Notes under the pieces: model-generated
Database searches by the model: none
What the model saw: only the letters and a program-made list of their open reading frames with translations
Told to the model about the DNA's origin: nothing
Translations under genes and position numbers: made by a program
Assembly (NCBI RefSeq): GCF_030463565.1
Contig: NC_134662.1
Span: 4,193,001 to 4,257,000, forward strand
DNA from: Pelecanus crispus
Taxonomy: Eukaryota > Chordata > Aves > Pelecaniformes > Pelecanidae
Length of the DNA stretch: 64,000 nucleotides
Direction: 5' to 3'
Shown: in pieces, positions 45,043-64,000 of the stretch
Layout of the letters: each line of letters begins with the position of its first letter
Position numbering within the stretch: the first letter of the stretch is position 1

Positions 45043-47593
45043 CAGGGGGTTTTACTTTCCCCCTGATTTATGAGCCTGGGTCACCCACGGAACAAGGTTC
45101 AGCATGTACCCGAGGAGGCTACCGAAATCCTGGGTTCTTCCCCTCCCCAGGGCTGGCAACTTGCTTAAGCATTTATAATAATAATAATAACGATAATAAC
45201 AATAACAACAACAACAACAACAACGAGCTGAGTTGTCATCAGACTCCTGGAGCCGGTGATTTAAAGCAAACCAAGAAATGTCACGGCGTCTGAGAAACAA
45301 CCGCGCAGTGCTGAGCTGAGGCCGGGGCTGGGTCCAGCCGGAGGGCCCAGCGCGGCTGGGAAGGGGCTTCCCACGGGAGGGAGGGCTGCAGGGCGTCAGT
45401 GCTCCGGTTCCTCTCGGCCGCGGCAGGTTGGGGTCTGTGCCCTGGCTGCCCCTTCCCACCCTGGCAGGACCTGGATGCCCGCGTTTCCCGGGCTCCCCGG
45501 GAGCAGGAGCCGGGTCCTGCTGCACTCTGGGGGTCCCAGCCCCCGGCCCATGCCCAGGGGAGGGTCCTGCCTGCGGGTACGAGCCAGCGGCGTGCGCCCG
45601 CGGTGCTGCTGCAACCGCCCAGACCTCTTCTGACCCGCCATTTCTGCGATTGCCACACCGCCTCCGGCACTCGGCGTGGGGCCGGCGCTGGGCTCCTGCG
45701 TGGGCTGGAGCGCAGGACGGGGCTCGGGGCGGGGACGGGGGCTGCCGTGGCAGAAGGGCAGCGGCAGAGCCGGTGCACGGGGCAGGACTGGACGTGGCCG
45801 GTGCCGGGGTCTGGCGTTCCCTCGTATGTCCCAGCGCAGGTCTGGATTGAAGCCCAGGCAGGGAGCGAGGCGGGGGAGATGCCCCCAGCCCCGTGGGGGC
45901 TTCGGCCGCTGCCAGAGCCCCGGCTGCGCATCGACCCAGGACGCCGAGCAGGGTTGGGGCCGGCCGGCTGCCCGTGCCCGGCCGCGGGCGCAGCTGAGCC
46001 AACCGCCCCATGTGCCGCTCTGGCCGGCGAGGGGGGAGAGTCAAATCTGCGCTCCCGCCTGGCCGGGGGGTGCTGGCCACAGGCCGGCAGCGTCAGGGGC
46101 TGGCAGGGAGGCAGCGGAGCCGAGGGCAGGGAGCTGCTCACGCTGCGTCAGCAGGGACGGCGAGTTCAGCATCCCGAAGGGGACCGTGAGCTCAGGGAGC
46201 CGAGAATAGCCCTGGCCTCACCGCGGGCAGCGGGGCCGCGGCCCGGCACAGCCAAGTATGGCCCCGCACCTGGGCCTGCAGGCGCTGCTATATCCAGAGG
46301 GATTCGCCATCCTTCCCGGCGCCGGGGCCAGGCTGCGGGTGGGAGCCTCGGCGGTCACTCCCCCTCCCCCAGCCCCGCACGTCGCGGCTGAGAACTGCCT
46401 CGTCCAGCCCGGCACGGTGCTGGGGTCCCCCCTGCCCGTGGGGCGGCTCGGGGTGCCTGCCCCCCCCCCGCCTGAGTCACCCCAGGGGTGACTTCATCTC
46501 CGGGGCTCGCCTGGCTGAGGCTGGGGTGATGGGCAGACCCCCCCCCGGGGGTGTGGGGTGCCCCAGAGCCAGGGCATGGCAGGGCGAGGCCAGCAGCTCC
46601 GGCTGCATTGGGCCAGCGGCTGGTGTGCCCCTGGGCTGCGACGCCCGGCCGCGCTGCCAAAGGCCACCGGGACATGTCCCCGAGAGCCGGGAAGCCCATG
46701 GAGCCGATTGTGCGTTTCTAAGGACACGCCTGGGTGTTTACAGCTCCGCCAGCGTCACCGGCACAGGCACCGCCGTCCTGCCCAAGGACACCCCGCGCCC
46801 GCCACGACGCAGCCCTGAGCCCGGCGGGACGGGGGGCTCCGGCCGCGGGGGTTCCTGCCTGGCTCCGTGCCGGGAGGGTGGGGATCGCCGGCTCCTTACT
46901 CACGGCAGCAAGCGATGGCTCACCTGAGCACGCCGGGGCAACGTGAGTCACCGCTCGCCACCGTGACTAAGGCTGAGCCGCTCGGCCCCGTGGGGCTCGG
47001 GGGACGGGGAGGGGGAGCCGGGACCCCCCAAAGCCGGTGACCTTGCTCCTCCCCCACCGTGGCGGTGCCGGCGGTGCCCGGACCGGGCGGGCGGAGGTGA
47101 AGCGGTTCGGCTGCACCCTCCTGCCAGGGTGTGCCCCACGCGAGCCCTGCCGCTGGCCCCGCGCCCGTGGGAACGCTCCCACTCGCTGCCGGCAGCTCGG
47201 CGGTGAGGCCCCGGCTGGGCACTGAGCAGCCGGGTCCTGCTGCCTGCGCCGTGCCCGCCGGCATCGGCCCCTTTGCGGCCGCGCCAGCTCTGCTCCCCGT
47301 GGGAACAGCGTCGCTCCCCTCCCCGGGGCTGGGGGCCTGGAGAAATCGTGGAGGAAAAGGGTCCCCGTCCCACCTTGCGTCTTCTGCAGCCACCGGAGCG
47401 AGAAACCCCCTTCTTCCCTCCCCTCCCCATCTCTGCCTGAGCCCGGCATCAGCTCTGCCCTAATCCCATGACCCCGCGCCTGCGAGGGGAATGCAGAGAC
47501 TTGCGATAAAATCCCCGTTTGCCAAAGCCGTGAAATCAGCCAGGAATTCAGTCCAAAAGGAAAAAAAAAAAAAAAAACCCAAAAGAAAGAAAA

Positions 47594-49950
47594 GAGAAAA
47601 GTTGCTGCCTGGGGCTGGTGGGGGATTTCCCCAAAGAAGGAGGGCTGGGAATTCCCTTCCTTCGAGGGACAGGACTTCCAAGAACCGGCACCCGAAATAC
47701 TCAGGGCTCCCAGCTGAAGCCGGGCCGGCAGGCCGGGGCAGCACCGCGGAGGTGCCGACGCTGCGGTCCCGCCCGAGTCCGCCCTTACACCGGGACGCAC
47801 GCACCGGCCGGGCCCCGTGGGAAGCATCCCCGCTGGACCCCGGGTAAGCCCCTCTCCTCCGCCCCGGCGCCCGCGCTGCCCGCCCCGGTGCGTGTGAGCC
47901 GCCGCAGGGGCTAATCCGCAGGGCCCAGGTTAGCTAAGCGGATTGCGGGAGCTGCGTGTGGCCTGCAGCGGGATTTGTGTAGGTATTTGCTCGGCAGATC
48001 GTCTCTCCCCAAGCTGCTCAGCCGTGCGGGGTTTGGAGAACGCTCCCTCTGGAGACAGCAGGAGCCTCTGATGCCGCACAGCAATTATGCCCAAGTCTGA
48101 CTGTAATCTTTAACGATTTATTCCCAGGGCAACACAATAAACTAAACACACAAAATCTAGGCTGCTGGGAATCCTGGGATCTCCCAGCTTGTGTCTCTGG
48201 AGGCTCAGGATACCTTCAACCATACTGAAATCTGCACATGCTTCCTAAAGCACCAGCTCCTGGAGTCACGGGACTGGCGGAGGAGATAAGCTTCCTCCCA
48301 GGAAGGAGATGGAGCCGTGCAATCGGGAACGGGGCTCCTCGGGGCTGCGAGGACGTGGGGAGATGCCCTGCCTTCGGGGCACGGCACGCTTTGCCAAGGG
48401 ACCCGAGCGGGCCACGCTCCCAGCCGGCGCCGGAGCAGCTGCCCCGTGGCCATGATGTCCCCTTGTCCCTCCCCACAGGTCCGGGCTGCAGGGCTGCGAG
48501 CCGGGGGCTGGCGGCCAGGCCCTGCTCCCAGAGGAGGTGGCTCTGGGGTGACGCCTTGTCCCCACCATGGCCCCATCCCGGCGCAAGCCCGAAGAACCGT
48601 GGCAGGGCCAAACCTGCCCGGGCCCGGCTGCCCCCTCTCCTCGCCGCTCCGGGGGCCTCACCCCACGCAGCGAGCTGGGGACGTGGCCCCTGGAGGAGCG
48701 GCTTCGCAGGCCCGGGGCTCCGCAGCTCCCGGGGAGAACAATGGCGCGTCCCTGCCCCGGCCCCTCTCCCAGGGACAACAATGGCGGGAGCCGGAGCCGG
48801 AGCTGCCTGAGCTCATCTCCCCCCTGAGAGCCCGGAGGGGGCCGGGGCGGGCGGGGGGCCACGGGCTGCACCACAAAGGCTCCTTCCCTCCTTCCCTCCT
48901 TCCCTCCCTCCCAGCCCTGCTCTGCTCCTTGCGCATGGAGGGGCCCCGCTCCCACCCCGGCGTGGCTCCCGCCGCGATCTGCGCCGACCCCACGGGAGGC
49001 CTTCGGGAGCGAAACAGCCACAGCATTTTGGGGCTGCAAAGAGTTCCCACCGGCTGCCTCCGGGCCCCCATTTTGCTGCTGCCTCGTGGGTCGGGGATGT
49101 GCGGCCCCCTCCTTGCTGTGGAGCAGATCCCCCTCTGCAGCTGCTTTGTGTCTCGGTGTGCCAGGGCATTGTCTGCGAGGGAGAAACCCGCCGGAGTCAG
49201 CCTGAGGTCACGCAGCATCTCCCCAGCATCCTCGCTCCGGCAGGCTGGAGCGGCCGCCAACCCCGCAGACCCTGTCCCAGGGGGCAAATGGGCCCACGGC
49301 TTCCGCTCCTGGGCAACCGGGGCATCACCCCCCAGCACCGGTGGTACCGCAGCCCCACTTCTCCTCTAAGAATTTGGGGGGAGGCTGAGGCTGTGGCCTG
49401 GCTGTGAAGTAGGTGGTTGGGCAGAGGGAATCCCTGGGGGAGGGATGGCCCAACCTCGCTATTAGACATCAGAGAGTCTCCACCAGCAGCCGCTTTGAAG
49501 CTCAGCTCCCCGGGAGAGCTCAGCCCGTCGGTTCCCTGCTCACGGGCTGACTTTGACCCCGGTGACGGGGCACCCGGACGGGGAGAGGTGTCCGGACTGT
49601 CCCCTCCGCAGCGCCCGCGGGAGGGGCTCCCCCCTGCCTGCTCCCGGTGCGTGCGAGCAGCGGGGGCAGAGCTGGCACCGGGACCCCCGGAGGGGCAGAG
49701 CCGCGACCCCGCCAGAGGCCCAGACCCCCGCCCCGGGGCTCCGAGCGCTGGAGCACGGGGACGTCGAGCCGGGACCCCGGGGAGCAGGACCCGGGACGGG
49801 GGGCAGGGGCTGGGACCCCCGGGGCTGGGACCCCCCGGGCAGGGACCGGGACCCCCTCCCCCGGGAGCAGGCGAGGCCGTGGCACCTGCCGGGTCCAGCG
49901 GAGGCCGGGGCCGGTGCCGGGGCCGGTGCCGGGGCCAGGCCGGTCCCTGC
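47594..49950. other. Intergenic sequence between the duplicated block and MIDN
   Basis: Single copy. It contains an AT-richer patch (48090-48160) with AATAAA at 48136-48141, a TTCCCTCC repeat near 48885-48910 and ordinary GC-rich DNA. I find no exon with family motifs on either strand. Confidence 0.55.
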
Positions 49951-49975
49951 CCCCGCCAGGCTCCACCCCGGGCGG

Positions 49976-50205
49976 TGCGGGATAAAACTTGGGGCACCTC
50001 CCCGGCAGCTCCGCGTCAGGGCTGCGCTCGGACCGGCTCCAGCGCTCGGGAGGGGGCACCGCGCCGCGCAGCACCGCGACCCCCCGGGACGTTACCGGGG
50101 GTCTCTCTCTCTCTCCCCCCCCCCCCCCGCCTCCCCGTTCCTGCCACCGGAGGCAGCTGAGCTCCAGCCGCGCCGGGGAACCGCGGGGCAGCGCTCCGGG
50201 CTCGG
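49976..50205 (+). promoter_or_regulatory. Candidate upstream promoter and first exon (possibly an alternative MIDN 5' exon)
   Basis: A TATA-like GGGATAAAAC (49979-49988) precedes about 200 bases of CpG-rich, CT-repeat-containing sequence that ends in a good donor, GGCTCG|GTGAGTGG, at about 50205/50206. MIDN coding begins 2.1 kb downstream on the same strand behind a splice acceptor, so this could be spliced to it. No transcript evidence is available. Confidence 0.35.
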
Positions 50206-50751
50206 TGAGTGGGGCCGGGCCGTCTTGGGGGGGCCCCGGGCCGGGTTGGGGAGGTGGGCGGGGGGGGGGGGGATCCGCGGACCGGGACCGCGCTCATTCG
50301 CTTTTCCCGGAGCTGGCGGGGTGGTCCCGCTTCCCCGGGCCCGGCGGCTCCCCGGGGGGACACACGGCAGCGCCCACCCGCTCGCCGTGACCGGGAGCGC
50401 TTCCCAGTCGCCGGGACCCTCGGTGTCCCCGGTCGCTCGGGGCTTTGCCTACCCTCGGGGCACGGGGAGCGGGGCCGGTTCCCCTCGCTCCGGCTCTCGG
50501 GGACCCCGAGCGCGGCCTCCCGGGGCGGGGGGGGGGTTGCGACCCGCTCAGCCCCCGCCGCGTCCCGGGAAGCGACGGCTCGCCCCCAGCCCCGGCGGCG
50601 AGGGGGTCTGCCCGGGCTGGTTCGCTCGGTACCGGCGGGCGGGCAGCGGCCCCGGGGCACACCGCGGCCGGGCTCCCCGGTGTCTCGGTAAGGGCTCCCC
50701 GGACACCCCCCCCCGCGGGGCCCCCCCCCGGGCGCAGGAGGCGCGGCGGGG

Positions 50752-50783
50752 CCGGCAGGGGGCGCCCGCGCTTTGCTGACTCA
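50752..50783. promoter_or_regulatory. CTCF-like core and adjacent MAF/AP-1 element
   Basis: CCGGCAGGGGGCGCC (50752-50766) resembles the CTCF core, and TGCTGACTCA (50774-50783) is a MAF/NFE2/AP-1-type element. Confidence 0.35.
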
Positions 50784-51359
50784 TAGCCCCCCCCCCCCCG
50801 GGCCCGGGGCCGCTGGGTCCGGTTCCCCTCCCCGGGGCCGCTGGGTCGGGGGTCCCCGCTGCGGGATTTAGGGGTGGCAGGAGCGTGCTGGGGGGCGCGG
50901 GGGGGGGGCTCAGCCCCGCGTCAGGGCATTTCCCGTAGCTGTAACGGCGTCACCGGGAGGGTGACCGGGCGGGTGTGACCGGCCGCGGGTGACTGTGCGT
51001 GTGTCTCTCCCCCCCCCCCGCCCTTTCCGCCTCGGTGTCCCCGCGTCACTCGGCTCCGGGGGCTCCGGTTCCCGCCCGGCCCCGCGGGCAGTCCCCTCCC
51101 GCCGCCGCCTCCTCCGGTGCGGGGGCCGCTCGCCGCCCCCGCCGCAGCTCTCCGGGCCGCCGCCTGCCCGTGTCCCGCGTTCACCCCTCCGCGGCGCCCG
51201 GGCCTCGCACCCCCTGCCCCCCCCCAACCTCCCCGGCCCCGGCGTCTCCCCGGGCAGGGGCAGCCCCGCGCCCCGCCGAGAGCTCGGCGTTACCGGGCCC
51301 CGCCTGTGGCGGGGCCGGGCCCGGAGCCCCCCGCCGCTGCCCGGGGCCCCTTTGTTGTG

Positions 51360-51610
51360 CGGCCCGGGATTATGAATGGCTCCCAGGCGCGGCGCGAGGG
51401 CGCGCGGGGGGCGGCGGAGGGGGCGGGGGCCCGCGCGGCCGCGTGGGCGGGAGGAATCCGGCCGGGCCGCCCTCCCACCGGGCCACGTGGGGAGCCTGCG
51501 CCCGCTTCCTATTGGCTGCCAGCGCGGATGTCTGGGCGCTCGGCGCGCTCCTATTGGCTGCGGCCGCCGGAGGAGCCGGAGTGAATGAGGGCGAGGCCCC
51601 GCCCGCGGGA
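51360..51610 (+). promoter_or_regulatory. MIDN: MIDN core promoter (CpG island)
   Basis: An E-box CACGTG (51484-51489) is followed by two inverted CCAAT boxes (ATTGG at 51511-51515 and 51553-51557, spacing 42) and GC-boxes near 51596-51606. Paired NF-Y sites upstream of a CpG-island start are common. Transcription probably begins around 51.6 kb (inferred). Confidence 0.6.
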
Positions 51611-52340
51611 CGTTGCTACATTGTAACTTCCCCCCCCCCCCCCCCCCCCCCGGCTCCCCCGCCCCCCGGTCGGCGCTTCCACGGCAGAGCGCGGCGGCGG
51701 CGGCTGCCGGTTCGGCGGGTCCGGCCCCAAAGAAAGGGGGGAGCGAAAGCGTCCTCCGCGCCTCCCCGCCCCTCGCCGCGGCCTCCGGGCCCGCACCCCG
51801 CCCCCAGAAACCCCGCACAGAAAGGAGAGCGGCGGAGAGGAGAAAGAAAGGAGGCGGCGGGCAGGAGGCAGGGCAGGCGGCGGGCAGGCAGGGCAGGCGG
51901 CGGGCAGGGTTGCAGGCAGGGCAGGCAGCGGGCAGGGCAGGCAGCAGGCAGCCAGCGCCGCTTCCACCGCCCCCCTCCCGCAGGCAGCCAGCGCCGCCTC
52001 CCCTCGCCCCGCCAGCAGCCGGTGGAGCGCGAGGAGAACGGGAGATTTTTTTTATTTTTTTTTTTTTAATATTTTATTTATTTTGCTTGGGCCGCGGAGG
52101 GCCCGGCCGGTGCCAGCCCGGCCCGAGGATCGCCGCCCCCCCCCTTCCCTCCCCGGCTTTCCTCACCCCGGCTCCTCCCGGACCCCGCACGGAGGACGCG
52201 AAGCGGAGCCGGAGTTCCCGTGGGTACCGGCGGGGCGTGCGGCGGAGCGGGCCCCGCTCCCTCCTTTGTCCGCTCCCGCACCCCCCCCCCCCCCCGCGTT
52301 CCTGCGTCCCCCCCGGCACCGACCGCCGCTCCCCCCCGCA
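51611..52340 (+). other. MIDN: MIDN 5' untranslated region and short intron (inferred)
   Basis: It contains a C-run, a GGCAGG-rich tandem tract (51850-51960) and an AT-rich island (52045-52085). A donor-like GTGG|GTACCG at 52223/52224 and the acceptor CCCCCGCAG ending at 52340 suggest a non-coding first exon spliced to the ATG exon. The exact exon start is not visible. Confidence 0.5.
51850..51960. repeat. GGCAGGCAGGGCAGGCGGC tandem tract in MIDN 5' region
   Basis: Irregular repeats of GGCAGG/GGCGGGCA over about 110 bases, within the probable first exon. Confidence 0.8.
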
Positions 52341-52349
52341 GGTCGGCGG

Positions 52350-64000
<11,651 letters not shown>

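Larger units (their letters stand above)
34444..47593. repeat. Duplicated segment, copy 2 (about 13.15 kb, starts at gap)
   Basis: Second copy of 21278-34243. Single-base differences include T for C near 36482, T for C near 37070, a missing T near 37796, T for C near 40237 and T for C near 40996. Tandem arrays are longer here: seven rather than five minisatellite units, and 111 rather than 46 bases of GGGAT repeat. To the right of 47593 the sequence continues as unique DNA towards MIDN. Confidence 0.95.

Noticed and set aside
21278-47593. Recent functional gene duplication
   Set aside because: No gene is recognisable in the segment and both breakpoints coincide with the N-gap, so an assembly cause is much more likely.
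48136-48141. AATAAA as the end of an unseen gene
   Set aside because: The hexamer lies in a small AT-rich patch with no exon or downstream element pattern to support a transcript end.

Overview
This is GC-rich vertebrate nuclear DNA. It has spliced genes with GT-AG introns, CpG-island promoters, AATAAA polyadenylation signals, MIR-like fragments and many G/C homopolymers. I see no bacterial operons, no CRISPR array and no intact transposon. The gene order STK11(+) - CBARP(-) - ATP5F1D(+) - MIDN(+) matches human 19p13.3. The very high GC and clear but diverged proteins suggest a sauropsid, most likely a bird microchromosome segment comparable to chicken chromosome 28. The species assignment is inference.

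Layout. 1-5568 is intron of STK11 (LKB1). 5569-5777 is its last coding exon, followed by 3'UTR and a polyadenylation signal near 7860. CBARP lies tail-to-tail on the minus strand. Nine coding exons between 13699 and 9479 join in phase into a 775-residue single-pass membrane protein, with its poly(A) signal at 9130-9135. A CpG-rich interval of about 0.6 kb (16125-16716) looks like a bidirectional promoter for CBARP and ATP5F1D and carries opposed ZNF143/THAP11-type sites and an ETS/GABP site. ATP5F1D (16716-19361, four coding exons, 165 residues) is complete and probably has a spliced 3'UTR. MIDN (midnolin) starts at 52350, and six coding exons up to 61518 give 395 residues. Its last exon lies beyond the window.

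Between ATP5F1D and MIDN are about 32 kb without a recognisable protein-coding gene. Most of this is one segment present twice: 21278-34243 and 34444-47593 are nearly identical and abut a 200-N gap on both sides. Both ends of the homology fall exactly on the gap edges, and the copies differ by scattered single-base changes and tandem-repeat lengths, as two alleles would. I read this as two overlapping contigs or haplotypes placed end to end, which would make the true ATP5F1D-MIDN spacing about 19 kb. The duplicated segment holds a TATA-box candidate, ZNF143-like motifs, an ancient MIR fragment, a roughly 52-bp minisatellite and a GGGAT array.

No undescribed protein system is evident. The four genes are housekeeping or signalling genes: energy-stress kinase, calcium-channel regulator, ATP synthase subunit, and proteasome adaptor. 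The best leads are the apparent false duplication, the possible unannotated promoters in the intergenic block, and regulatory motif clusters in the MIDN introns.
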